NCBI RefSeq assembly: GCF_900142625.1
Contig: NZ_FRBN01000001.1
Location: 1 to 64,000 of the forward strand
Origin: Roseovarius marisflavi
Lineage (GTDB): Bacteria; Pseudomonadota; Alphaproteobacteria; Rhodobacterales; Rhodobacteraceae
Reading direction: 5' to 3'
DNA: 64,000 nucleotides
Part shown: piece by piece, positions 27,977-36,803 of the stretch
How positions within the stretch are numbered: the stretch's first letter is position 1
Layout: each line of letters begins with the position of its first letter
Notes under the pieces: model-generated
Seen by the model: the letters and a program-made list of their open reading frames with translations, nothing else
What the model was told of the DNA's origin: nothing
The model's database searches: none
Program-made: the position numbers and the translations under genes

Positions 27977-29038
27977 ATGGCACGCAAACCCGATACCCCC
28001 CTGCGCCGCGGCTGGACCACGGGCGCCTGCGCCACCGCCGCCACGCGCGCGGCGCTTGAAATGCTATGGGGGGCGCCTTGCCCGAAATCGGTGGTGATAA
28101 CCCTGCCCAAGGGCGAGATGCCGGAATTTGCCATCGCGCATGCCGATCAGGGCGAGGGTTGGGCCGAGGCCGGGGTGATCAAGGATGCGGGCGATGACCC
28201 GGATGTCACCCATGGCGCGATGATCATCGCACGGGTGGCGCACTCGGCAAAGGGCGTCGTGTTTCGCGCGGGTGAGGGCGTGGGTGTGGTTACCATGCCG
28301 GGCCTGCCGATCCCGCCCGGAGAACCGGCCATCAATCCGGTGCCGCGCCAGATGATGCAGGCCACCGTTGCCGACACCGCCGAGCGGCTTGGCGAGCGCC
28401 CCGATATCGAGATCACGATTTCGGTGCCCGGCGGCGCGGCGCTTGCGCAGCAGACCTGGAACCCGCGTTTGGGCATCAAGGGCGGTCTGTCGATCCTTGG
28501 CACCACCGGCATTGTACGGCCGTTTTCCTGCGCCGCCTGGATCGCCTCTATTCACCGCGGGATCGACGTGGCGCGTGGTGCCGACCTGGCGCATGTGGCG
28601 GGCTGTACCGGGGCCACCAGCGAGACGGTGGTGCAACAGCTTTACGGCCTGCCGGATCATGCCATGCTGGATATGGGCGATTTTGCCGGTGGGTTGTTGA
28701 AGTATCTCGCCAAGCATCCCTTGCCCCATGTCACAATTGGCGGCGGGATCGGCAAGATGGTCAAGCTGGCGCAGGGCGCGCGCGATCTGCATTCCGGGCG
28801 CAGTCAGGTGGATTTTGACGCCCTGGCCGAGGTGCTTGGCATGCCTGACCTGAAATACATGAATACTGCGCTTCAAGCCTATGAAGAGGCTGGGGAAACC
28901 CTGGCAAATTGGGTGGCGGAGACGGCGCTTGAAAAGGTGCGGGCCATGTTGCCCGATGCGATCGGCGTTGATATCGTGGTGATTGATCGCAAGGGCGCGG
29001 TTATTGCCCGCGCGGGCGCGCCTGGGCCGGGCGCATGA
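27977..29038 (+). CDS. cbiD: Cobalt-precorrin-5B C1-methyltransferase CbiD
   Basis: 353-residue CbiD-family enzyme, methylating C1 of the corrin ring. The N-terminal signature is RRGWTTGACATAATRAAL, followed by VVITLPKGEMPEFAIAHAD, VIKDAGDDPDVTHGAMIIA, GEGVGVVTMPGLPIPPGEPA, IN PVPRQMM and GGLSILGTTGIVRPFSCAAW. CbiD is classically an oxygen-independent-pathway protein, the aerobic counterpart being CobF. ATGA overlap with cobK indicates one operon. Confidence 0.95.
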   Translation: MARKPDTPLRRGWTTGACATAATRAALEMLWGAPCPKSVVITLPKGEMPEFAIAHADQGEGWAEAGVIKDAGDDPDVTHGAMIIARVAHSAKGVVFRAGEGVGVVTMPGLPIPPGEPAINPVPRQMMQATVADTAERLGERPDIEITISVPGGAALAQQTWNPRLGIKGGLSILGTTGIVRPFSCAAWIASIHRGIDVARGADLAHVAGCTGATSETVVQQLYGLPDHAMLDMGDFAGGLLKYLAKHPLPHVTIGGGIGKMVKLAQGARDLHSGRSQVDFDALAEVLGMPDLKYMNTALQAYEEAGETLANWVAETALEKVRAMLPDAIGVDIVVIDRKGAVIARAGAPGPGA

Positions 29039-29763
29039 CGATCCTGTTGCTGGCGGGCACGGGAGAAGCCCAGACATTGGCGCGTGCATTGAGCGAGCAG
29101 GGCCGCGATGTAGTGGCCTCGCTGGCGGGGGCAACGCGGGCGCCGCAGGCGCTTGGTGTGCCGCTTCGGATTGGCGGGTTTGGCGGGGCAGAGGGCTTTG
29201 CGCGCTATCTGCAAGAGGCGGAGATCAGGGCGGTGCTTGACGCAACGCACCCTTTTGCGGCGCATATCTCACGGCGCAGCGCGCGGGTCTGCGCGGCGCA
29301 GGGCATTCACTATTGCCAGCTGTTGCGCCCCGAATGGACGGCAGGCCCCGGTGATAATTGGGTGTTCATCGACCGCGAAGAAGACGCCGTCGCCCATATC
29401 CCGAAGGGCGCGAGGGTGTTTCTGGCCACCGGGCGGCAAACGCTTGAGCGCTTTGCCAACCTCGCCGGATGCTATCTTATCTGTCGTCAGATCGACCCGC
29501 CCGAGGCGGCGTTTCCGTTTGAAAACGGCGAATACCTGATCGGGCGGCCGCCGTTCAGCGAAGAGCATGAGCGCGAGCTGTTCAAGCGCCTCGCCATCGA
29601 CTGGCTTGTGGTCAAGAATGCAGGCGGCAGCGCGCCGATGTCGAAACTCGTGGCGGCGCGCGATCTTGGCCTTCGGGTGCTTGTGATCAACCGCCCCGAA
29701 CAGCCCGACGCGCCGCGCGTGGAAACCGTCGAGGCGGCGCTGACTTGGGTGAATGCGCTATGA
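29035..29763 (+). CDS. cobK: Precorrin-6A reductase
   Basis: 242-residue NADPH-dependent reductase of the CobK/CbiJ family, reducing precorrin-6A to 6B. It begins ILLLAGTGEAQTLARALSEQ; LDATHPFAAHISRRSARVCA, KGARVFLATGRQTLERFANL and VVKNAGGSAPMSKLVAARDL are typical. It overlaps cbiD by ATGA upstream and the DNA glycosylase by ATGA downstream. The other cobalamin genes are outside the window. Confidence 0.94.
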   Translation: MTILLLAGTGEAQTLARALSEQGRDVVASLAGATRAPQALGVPLRIGGFGGAEGFARYLQEAEIRAVLDATHPFAAHISRRSARVCAAQGIHYCQLLRPEWTAGPGDNWVFIDREEDAVAHIPKGARVFLATGRQTLERFANLAGCYLICRQIDPPEAAFPFENGEYLIGRPPFSEEHERELFKRLAIDWLVVKNAGGSAPMSKLVAARDLGLRVLVINRPEQPDAPRVETVEAALTWVNAL

Positions 29764-30389
29764 CCGGGCGGATTATTGAGACCGAGGCGGATGTGAAAGA
29801 GGGTACGGCCTATCTCTGTGGCATCTGCCCGCGCCTGAAAGAGGCCTATGCGCAGACCGGCGACTTGCCATTGCGGCGCACAGAGGATGGGTTTGAGCGG
29901 TTGTTGAGCGCGATTGTCAGCCAACAGGTCAGCGTCGCCTCGGCCAATGCGATCTGGACCCGGCTCAAGGCCGCAGGGTTAAGCGAGCCGAAAGCGGTTC
30001 TGGCCGCCTCAGAGGAGAGCCTGCGCGCCGAGGGGCTTAGCCGTCAGAAGGCGCGCTATGCCCGCGCCCTGGCCGAGGCCGAGATTGATTATCATGCCCT
30101 GCGCAGCGCGCCCGACGATGCGGTGATCGCCACGCTGACCCAAGTGCCCGGAATCGGGGTCTGGACGGCGGAAATTTATGCAATGTTCAGCCTCGGGCGC
30201 GCCGATGTCTTTGCTCCCGGTGATCTTGCGTTGCAAGAGGCCGCGCGCCTGCTTTATGACCTGCCGGAGCGCCCGAAAGAGCGGGCGTTTCGGCAGATGG
30301 CCGAAGGTTGGGCGCCGTGGCGATCGGTTGCGGCGCGGCTTTTATGGGCCTACTACCGGATTGCGAAGGACAGGGAAGGGATCAGATGA
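29760..30389 (+). CDS. DNA-3-methyladenine glycosylase II (AlkA-like, HhH-GPD)
   Basis: 209-residue base-excision repair glycosylase. It has FERLLSAIVSQQVSVASANA, the helix-hairpin-helix TQVPGIGVWTAEIYAMF, and the GPD loop RADVFAPGDLALQEAARLLY with the catalytic Asp. The C-terminal WAPWRSVAARLLWAYYRI is typical of AlkA. It lacks the N-terminal Ada or AlkA domain, as in many compact alphaproteobacterial versions. Start ATG 29760 overlaps the cobK stop, so it is read as part of the cobalamin operon although its function is unrelated. Confidence 0.92.
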   Translation: MTGRIIETEADVKEGTAYLCGICPRLKEAYAQTGDLPLRRTEDGFERLLSAIVSQQVSVASANAIWTRLKAAGLSEPKAVLAASEESLRAEGLSRQKARYARALAEAEIDYHALRSAPDDAVIATLTQVPGIGVWTAEIYAMFSLGRADVFAPGDLALQEAARLLYDLPERPKERAFRQMAEGWAPWRSVAARLLWAYYRIAKDREGIR

Positions 30390-31051
30390 CACGCGTATTG
30401 AAAGCAGAGCGCAAGGAACCAATTTCGGGCGCAACCCGCTCGGCGGTGGTTTTTTTGCACGGCTATGGCGCCAATGGTGCCGACCTTCTGGGGCTGGCCG
30501 ATCCTTTGGGCGAGCACCTTCCCGATACGTTATTCCTGGCGCCTGATGCGCCTGAATCCATTTCCGGCATGCCGTTCGGGCTGCAATGGTTTCCGATCCC
30601 CTGGATCGACGGATCAAGCGAGGAAGAGGCGCATCGCGGCTTGATGGCGGCCTCTGAGGATCTGAACGCGTTTCTGGATGCGCTGATGGTGGATGAGGAT
30701 CTGTTGCCCGAACAGGTGGTCCTGTTCGGCTTTTCCCAGGGCACGATGATGTCGCTGCATGTGGCGCCGCGCCGCGAAGATGCGGTGGCGGGTGTCGTGG
30801 CCTTCTCGGGGCGTCTGTTGTCGCCTGAGATGTTGCAGGACGATACCGTCAGCCGCCCGCCGATCCTGTTGCTGCATGGCGATGCCGATGACGTGGTGCC
30901 GGTGCAATCCCTGCCCGAGGCCGCGGAGGCCTTGCAGGGGGCGGGCTGGCAGGATGTCTATGCCCATATCATGAAGGGCACGGGCCATGGGATTGCGCCT
31001 GATGGGCTAAGCGTGGCGCTTGCCTTTATGCGCGACAAGCTCGGGCTTTAA
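30386..31051 (+). CDS. Alpha/beta-hydrolase, phospholipase/carboxylesterase family
   Basis: 221-residue serine esterase. VFLHGYGANGADLLGLADPL forms the oxyanion region, VVLFGFSQGTMMSLHVAPRR carries the GxSxG nucleophile, and LLLHGDADDVVPVQSLPEA and KGTGHGIAPDGL supply the Asp and His. It resembles bacterial carboxylesterase YpfH/Lysophospholipase-like enzymes. Last gene of the ATGA-coupled run cbiD-cobK-glycosylase-esterase. No signal peptide, so cytoplasmic. Substrate unknown. Confidence 0.92.
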   Translation: MTRVLKAERKEPISGATRSAVVFLHGYGANGADLLGLADPLGEHLPDTLFLAPDAPESISGMPFGLQWFPIPWIDGSSEEEAHRGLMAASEDLNAFLDALMVDEDLLPEQVVLFGFSQGTMMSLHVAPRREDAVAGVVAFSGRLLSPEMLQDDTVSRPPILLLHGDADDVVPVQSLPEAAEALQGAGWQDVYAHIMKGTGHGIAPDGLSVALAFMRDKLGL

Positions 31052-31120
31052 CGCGGTCTCCTGCAAATCGCCCAAAGCCTGCCTTATTGCGATCAAGTCT
31101 CGGACATAGGGCTTTGGGCC

Positions 31121-32618
31121 ATGACAGAGGCAACACAGACCCGCTTTCTGCCCTCGCGGGCGGTCTGGCTTGGCGCGTTATACGTGGCCGAGATGGTCGT
31201 GGTGATCCTCGCCTTTCAGGTCCTGAGCCAGATTGAATGCCGCCAGGCCGCGATTGAGGGCGCCTGCCGAGGTCTGCCCGGGCTGGCGCTTGGGGTGATG
31301 TGCGTCAGTTTCCTGCTTGGCATCTACCTTTAGGCGCGACCGCGCGCGCCACGACTGTGCCGATATCTGTCGCACCGCACCGGGCGGGCGGATGTCCGGG
31401 CTGGTGCATGGGCTTGGCTTTGGCCTGATTCTTGCGCCGCTTGGCGTGGTGGCCCCGCCGGATATGAGCGCGGCGTTTCACCTTGTGTTTCCGGTGCTTG
31501 TGCTTGGCGCGGCTTTGGCCGCATTTGGCGGTCTTTTCTGGCTGGCAAAGCCGGGCGCTTGGTGGCACTGGCTGCGTGGGCGGGCGCGGTCGCTCCTGGC
31601 GCTGATCGGGCTTGCGGCGGTCTTGCCGGGGCTCATGGTTCTGCTTGGGCCGCTCTGGTATCAGGAGGTTCTGACCGATATCACCTTTATCGCCGTGGTG
31701 GTGATTTTGTCGCTGGTGTCCGACCGGGTGACAGCGGACCCGAGCGTGCATGTGATCGGGGCGGATGATTTTCTGGTCAGGGTCGCCGATAGCTGCTCGG
31801 GGATCGAAGGCTTTGTTCTGATCACGGTGTTTCTGGCGCTCTTCGCGGTGTTGTTTCGCGACGCTTTGCGCCTCAAGCGCTTCTGGCTGGTGATCTGGCC
31901 TCTGGCGCTTGTGACAAGCTGGGTGTTCAACGTGCTGCGCATCACCGCGCTTCCGTTGATCGGCGCGCATCTGTCGCCAGAACTTGCGGTCAACGGCTTT
32001 CACAGCTTTGCCGGCTGGCTGATGTTCTCGACCCTCTCGATTGGCGTGCTGGTTCTGGTCAGCCGCAGTAGCTTTGTGATGCGCGATCTGGAGCGCGAAC
32101 GAGAACCTGCTGCCCCGCTGGCACAGGATGACGTGGCCGAGCGGATTGTGCCCTTTATCGTATTCGCCCTCTCGGGGCTTGTTGTTCAGGCATTCTGGTC
32201 CTCGCCGACACTTGGCTATCCGCTTCAGGTGGCGATGATGCTGGGCGCGCTCTGGTGGGCGCGCGCGACCGCAATGTGTTATCTGGCCCGGCCGGGCGGC
32301 TCTGGCGCTATGGGCGGGTTTGCGGATTTTCGGAACGGTGGTACTTGTGCCGCTGATCGAAGAGATGTTTTTGCGCGGCTATGTTCAGGCGCGCCTTGAT
32401 CAGGCGGGGTGGTCTCGCGGATCGTCGCGGTGCTGGTCTCGGCCACGCTGTTCGCCGCGATGCATGGTCGCTGGATCGAGGCCGGGCTTGCGGGGCTTGT
32501 CTTTTCGCTGCTTTACATGCGCAAAGGGCGGCTGGCTGATGCCATTGCCGCCCATGCTGTTGCCAATGCTGTTATCGCAGCTGTCGCCCTTTGGCGGGGC
32601 GACTGGTCGCTGATCTGA
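31121..32618 (+). pseudogene. xrtE: Exosortase E / CPBP protease (XrtE, VPEID-CTERM system), frame-broken
   Basis: The coding path runs through at least three frame changes. Segment 1, 31121-31333, starts MTEATQTRFLPSRAVWLGAL and ends at a premature TAG; dropping one A at about 31332 would restore the frame. Segment 2, to about 32290, is the exosortase membrane core with Cys (31794, ADSCSGIEG), Arg (31938, WVFNVLRIT) and His (32001, GFHSFAGW), the full catalytic triad. Segment 3, about 32296-32400, has VVLVPLIEEMFLRGY, the EExxxR of a CPBP/CAAX protease. Segment 4, about 32409-32618, has ATLFAAMHGRW and AHAVANAVIA, the protease His/Asn. Roughly 50 residues between core and protease also seem missing. 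Known XrtE proteins fuse these two domains. All catalytic motifs survive, so the damage is recent or partly sequencing error. Confidence 0.82.
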
Positions 32619-32644
32619 TCAGGCCCGTGATCTGATCAGGCCCG
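32611..32644. repeat. 17-bp perfect tandem duplication between xrtE and its substrate gene
   Basis: TGATCTGATCAGGCCCG occurs at 32611-32627 and again at 32628-32644. The first copy contains the xrtE stop (TGA 32616-32618), the second the stop of the convergent VPEMD protein (32636-32638, minus). CTGATCAG inside each copy is itself palindromic. It looks like a slippage or repair duplication. Confidence 0.85.
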
Positions 32645-32809
32645 TGTGCGGCGCTTGATTTCCCAGGCCAGAACAAGCGCGGCCAGTACCACGGCAATCG
32701 CCAGCGTGCCGCTTGCGGCATCCATCTCGGGCACCGAAGATGCCGTTGAGGTCGAACCGCCGGAGTCGCCCGTGCTTCCGCCATAGTAATAAGTGAACCA
32801 ATCCCACAT
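32636..32809 (-). CDS. VPEID-CTERM-type sorting-signal protein (VPEMD variant), 57 residues
   Basis: Small intact gene converging on the broken exosortase E. The mature-like part is tiny: aromatic MWDWFTYYYGG, then Gly/Ser/Thr-rich STGDSGGSTSTASS. A tripartite sorting signal follows: VPEMD at residues 26-30, membrane helix GTLAIAVVLAALVLAWEI (34-51) and basic tail KRRTRA. This matches the architecture of VPEID-CTERM proteins, the known partners of exosortase E, which would cleave near the motif. No N-terminal signal peptide is visible. ATG 32809 has GGGGAGA about 7 bases upstream. The frame runs 56 codons further upstream without recognisable content. Confidence 0.85.
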   Translation of the reverse strand: MWDWFTYYYGGSTGDSGGSTSTASSVPEMDAASGTLAIAVVLAALVLAWEIKRRTRA

Positions 32810-32852
32810 GACGCTGTCTCCCCGGCATGCGTTTTGCTCTATATTTCGACAT

Positions 32853-32881
32853 ATATTTGCCCATAAATGGCCACATTTCAA
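32853..32881 (-). promoter_or_regulatory. Candidate sigma-70-type promoter of the VPEMD gene
   Basis: Minus strand TTGAAA (32876-32881), 17-base spacer, AAATAT (32853-32858) in an AT-rich island. The implied transcript would start near 32846, giving a leader of about 37 bases that includes the GGGGAGA ribosome site. The -35 is good (5 of 6), the -10 is weak. Confidence 0.35.
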
Positions 32882-33011
32882 GGGCGGAGGCGTTTCTGGG
32901 GCGCTGAGTGAAACAGAACGGGCAGGGCTGTCGGATTGTTTCCAAATTTCACCAAATCGACGACCGACAGCGGGCAATCGCGGTACCGCCGCCTTTTGCG
33001 GCCTGAGCGAA

Positions 33012-36000
33012 TTATTCGGCTGCGCGCAGCGGCTTGCTTGGGTCGCGGCTCTCGAGAATGCGCTTCAGGTCTTCAAGATCGGGGGGCGGTGTGTCGGGCT
33101 CTTCAACATAACCGATCTCGGGCGCGCTCTCATCCGGCCAGACAAGTTCCGGCGCATGCACCCGGCGTGCGGCGCGCGTGAGGGCCCAATCGCGCGCGGC
33201 GCGGCTGCTGCGACCCATCGACAGTTTCGCCATCAATTGCGCCGCCCAGAGAACATAGGTGCCCGCCCAGACCCGCATCGCCAGCATCGCAGGCGTAAAG
33301 ATCAGCGTCAGCACGGTGGCAATGCCAAGCCCGAACACCACCGCCGTCGCCAGCTGTTTCCACCAGAGCGCGGTCGGGCTGTTGAAGGCATAGCCGCCCG
33401 CGACGAAATCAAGGCTGAGCCCGAACATCATCGGCGCAAGCCCCGCCATGGTGGTGATCGTGGTCAGCAAAACCGGCCTGATGCGCGCCTCGGTGGTGCG
33501 GGTGATCGCCTCGATCCGGGGCATGTAGCGGCTGAATTCCTGATAGGTGTCGATCAGCACGATGTTGTTGTTCACCACGATCCCCGCAAGCGCGACAATG
33601 CCGGTGCCGGTCATGATGATCGAAAACGGCTGGTTCATCACCAGCATCCCGATCAACACGCCTGTGGTCGAAAGCACCACCGCCAAGAGCACCAGAACCG
33701 CGTTATAGACGCTGTTGAACTGCGCCAGCAGGATAATGAACATCAACCCCAAAGCGCCCATAAAAGCCTTTTGCAGGAAGGCGCCGGATTCTTTCTGGTC
33801 CTCGGCGTCGCCGGTCCATTCATAGGTCACATTGGCGGGCATGACGCCGCTTTCCAGCCAGGTGGTCAGCTCTTCGATTCGCTCGTTGGCGGTGATCGGC
33901 ACGGTGATGTCGTGGCCCTGCGCATCGGTGGCGGTCTTGCTCAGCCCGTCAACAATGGCGGCCTTGATGTCGAAAAACCGGGTCTGATCGACACGGTCGA
34001 TCTGGGCCAGTTTCTGTACCGGGGTGCGGGTGGTGAAATTGCTCAGCGGCACAAGCCCGTCTTCGGTGCGCACCTTGAGGTTATCAAGCGTCGACAGAAC
34101 CCGGTCTTTTTCGGGCAGGCGGACGCGGATCTCGATCTCTTCATCGCTGCTTTCGACCCGCATCGTGTCAAGCAGGATGCCGCGGGTCACAAGTTGAACC
34201 ATCGCGCCGACGGTGGCCACATCTGCGCCAAAGCGGCCGGCTTTTTCCACATCGACATCAATCTGCCAGTCGATGCCGGGCAGGGGCAGGGTGTCTTCAA
34301 TCTTGTGCAGACCGGTCGTTTCATCGAAATGCCCGCGTGCCGTTTCGGTAAATCCGATCAGCGCGTCCCAGTCATCGCTCTTGAGGCGCAGATGCAACGG
34401 CTTGGCCGAAGCCGGGCCGCGGGCCTTGCCGAGTATCTCGATCTTGATGCCGGGGATTTTCTCAAGCTTCGTGGTCAGCTCTGCAATGATGGTGTCGCCG
34501 TCAAAGGCCTCGTCCTTGACCGCACGGCCAACCTCATAGCCAAGGAGCGGAATGGTGAACCAGGTTTCGCGCTTCACCGGGCGCTCATCCCAGGGGATGG
34601 TTTCAAGCTGGACCTGACCGATGGTGTCGCGGGGCGGCTGTGCGCCGCCGGTGTTGTTGTTCAGCCCGCCATCCCCGGCAAAGGCAAAGGCGGTCTGCAC
34701 GCCGGGATGCGCCAGCACGACCTCTTCGACCTGTTTGACCAGATCGTCCTTTTGATCAATCGACAGGTTTCCGCGCCCGCGCACATAGACGATGGCCTGT
34801 TCCGGCTCGGATTCCACAAAGAATTCGGTGCCGTTGTTGTTGTTGACGTAATAGATCAGAACCGAGCCGACGAGCACGAAAATCGCACAAAACGCCAGCA
34901 GCGGCGAGACCGGATTGCCGGTGATCAGATGGATCACCCGGCCAAAGGGCGAGCGGCGATAGCCCGCTTTGACGCGCGGGCGGCGGTCGGGCAGCACGCG
35001 ACGCAGAAGCGCGCGACCCATATTGCCAAAACGGCGGCCGATAGCCAGAAGTCCGAGGAAAAACCCGGCGACGCCGCTGATCGCGATGGCCGCCAAGATC
35101 ACGACGCCAAGCAAAAGCACGAAGACCTTGGTCAGGACCGGCATCACCGATCCCAGGATTTCGGTGCTGTCCATGCCGGCAAAGGCGGCGCTGACATCCG
35201 CCAGCAAGAGCGGCACCGCCTTGCCAGCCAGCAGGACCGCGCCCGCCGCCACTGGCAGCAACAAAAGATGCCAGAGCCAGAAGCCGTTGGCGATCTGCGC
35301 GGTCCGCTCCTTGAACCACCGCTCGGACCGCCCGGTCACCCCGCCGAGCACCGGCAGATAGACCAGCGCCACCAGTAGCGACGCACTGAGAACAAAGATC
35401 AGGGTGACCGGCAGCATGCCCATGAACTGACCCGGCATGCCGGGCCAGAACAGCATCGGCAAAAAGGCGCAAAGCGTGGTCGCGGTCGAGCTGACCACCG
35501 GCCAGTACATCCGCTTGGCGGCGCTGACATAGGCATGCATCGGGCCGACGCCCTCATCAATCCGCTTGTCGGCATATTCGACCACAACGATGGCGCCATC
35601 CACCAGCATGCCCACCGCCAGAATGAGGCCGAACATCACGATATTGGAAATCGACACGCCCATGATCGCCAACAGGGCAAAGCACAGCAAAAACGAGGTC
35701 GGGATCGCAAAGCCCACCAAAAGGGCCGGGCGAATGCCAAGCGTCGCCAGGATCACGATCATCACAAGCGCAATCGCCGTCAGGACCGAGCCTTCAAGCT
35801 GGCTTACCATCGAGGCGACGGTGCGCGACTGATCGTTCGAGGTGCCCACGGTTACCGCCGCGCGTACCTCGTCGGGCCAGCGGGCGGCGGCGCGGGCGAC
35901 CTCGGCGCGCACAAGGTCGGCGGTGTCGATGATGTTAAAGCCTTTGCGCTTGACCACCTGCAAGGCCACCGTGGTCTCGCCGTTAAAGCGCGCGGTGCCG

Positions 36001-36803
36001 ATGCGATCCTCAAACGTCAGGTTGATCGTCGCCAGATCGCCAAGCCGCACCACCCGGTCGCCATTGGTCTTGATCGGCAGGCGATAGATATCGCGGGTTT
36101 CCTCGAAGGACGACGGGATTTTGACCGAGAACGTGCCCTGCGCATTGTCGACTTCGCCTGCGGCAATAAGCTGATTGTTGTTGCGCACCACATTGATCAG
36201 CTCAAGCGCGGTCACATTATAGGCCTCAAGGCGCAGCGGGTCGATCACCACCTCGACCATCTCGTCGCGGTTGCCCGCGATGCCGGCCTCAAGCACCGGT
36301 TCCATGCCCTCAAGCGTGTCCTGAAGATCCTTGGCAAGCCGCGCCATGGTGCGTTCGGGCACCGGGCCGCTGAGGTTGACGATGATGATCGGGAATTCGC
36401 TGAAATTCACCTCGCGCAGGGTGTATTTCTCGGCGCCATCGGGAAATTCGGCCTCGGCGGTGTCCATCGCATCGCGCACATCGGCCAAAATCTTGGTCTT
36501 GTCCCAGCCAAATTCGAACTCAAGCGCCACGCCGCCATAGTTTTCCGCCGCCGTGCCGGTCATTTTCTTGAGCCCGTCCAGATCGCTCAGCTCGGTTTCC
36601 ATCACCTTGACCAGCAATTTCTCGCTGTCTTCGGCGGAAATGCCGGGGAAGGGGACCGAAACGAACAGGGCCGGTATCTCGATATCGGGCTCGCCCTCTT
36701 TGGGCAGGCCGACATAGGCCAGCGTGCCCGCCAGGATCGACAGCACCACAAAGGCCAACACCATGCGCGCGCGAGCGGCGGCCCAATCGACGATGCCGGT
36801 CAT
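33012..36803 (-). CDS. RND-family efflux permease, enlarged (1263 residues)
   Basis: Inner-membrane proton-driven pump of the AcrB/MexF/CzcA superfamily. The N-terminus MTGIVDWAAARARMVLAFVV enters TM1. TM4 has ILAVGMLVDGAIVVVEYADK, with DG instead of the AcrB DD pair. A TM10-region run GIVALAGIVVNNNIVLIDTY has Asn where AcrB has the relay Lys. Usual length is about 1040. Here about 150-200 extra residues lie in the centre, after VYLPVLGGVTGRSERWFKER, including extra hydrophobic segments and a basic loop (RRVLPDRRPRVKAGYRRSPF). The C-terminal tail after TM12 is also long and acidic. Preceded by its fusion protein with an ATGA overlap. No outer-membrane factor is adjacent. Substrate unknown. 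Confidence 0.92.
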   Translation of the reverse strand: MTGIVDWAAARARMVLAFVVLSILAGTLAYVGLPKEGEPDIEIPALFVSVPFPGISAEDSEKLLVKVMETELSDLDGLKKMTGTAAENYGGVALEFEFGWDKTKILADVRDAMDTAEAEFPDGAEKYTLREVNFSEFPIIIVNLSGPVPERTMARLAKDLQDTLEGMEPVLEAGIAGNRDEMVEVVIDPLRLEAYNVTALELINVVRNNNQLIAAGEVDNAQGTFSVKIPSSFEETRDIYRLPIKTNGDRVVRLGDLATINLTFEDRIGTARFNGETTVALQVVKRKGFNIIDTADLVRAEVARAAARWPDEVRAAVTVGTSNDQSRTVASMVSQLEGSVLTAIALVMIVILATLGIRPALLVGFAIPTSFLLCFALLAIMGVSISNIVMFGLILAVGMLVDGAIVVVEYADKRIDEGVGPMHAYVSAAKRMYWPVVSSTATTLCAFLPMLFWPGMPGQFMGMLPVTLIFVLSASLLVALVYLPVLGGVTGRSERWFKERTAQIANGFWLWHLLLLPVAAGAVLLAGKAVPLLLADVSAAFAGMDSTEILGSVMPVLTKVFVLLLGVVILAAIAISGVAGFFLGLLAIGRRFGNMGRALLRRVLPDRRPRVKAGYRRSPFGRVIHLITGNPVSPLLAFCAIFVLVGSVLIYYVNNNNGTEFFVESEPEQAIVYVRGRGNLSIDQKDDLVKQVEEVVLAHPGVQTAFAFAGDGGLNNNTGGAQPPRDTIGQVQLETIPWDERPVKRETWFTIPLLGYEVGRAVKDEAFDGDTIIAELTTKLEKIPGIKIEILGKARGPASAKPLHLRLKSDDWDALIGFTETARGHFDETTGLHKIEDTLPLPGIDWQIDVDVEKAGRFGADVATVGAMVQLVTRGILLDTMRVESSDEEIEIRVRLPEKDRVLSTLDNLKVRTEDGLVPLSNFTTRTPVQKLAQIDRVDQTRFFDIKAAIVDGLSKTATDAQGHDITVPITANERIEELTTWLESGVMPANVTYEWTGDAEDQKESGAFLQKAFMGALGLMFIILLAQFNSVYNAVLVLLAVVLSTTGVLIGMLVMNQPFSIIMTGTGIVALAGIVVNNNIVLIDTYQEFSRYMPRIEAITRTTEARIRPVLLTTITTMAGLAPMMFGLSLDFVAGGYAFNSPTALWWKQLATAVVFGLGIATVLTLIFTPAMLAMRVWAGTYVLWAAQLMAKLSMGRSSRAARDWALTRAARRVHAPELVWPDESAPEIGYVEEPDTPPPDLEDLKRILESRDPSKPLRAAE

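Noticed and set aside
32793..35378. 861-codon plus-strand open frame over the RND gene
   Set aside because: Antisense shadow of a clear RND permease; His/Arg/Gln-rich composition is typical of a reverse-frame of G+C-rich DNA.
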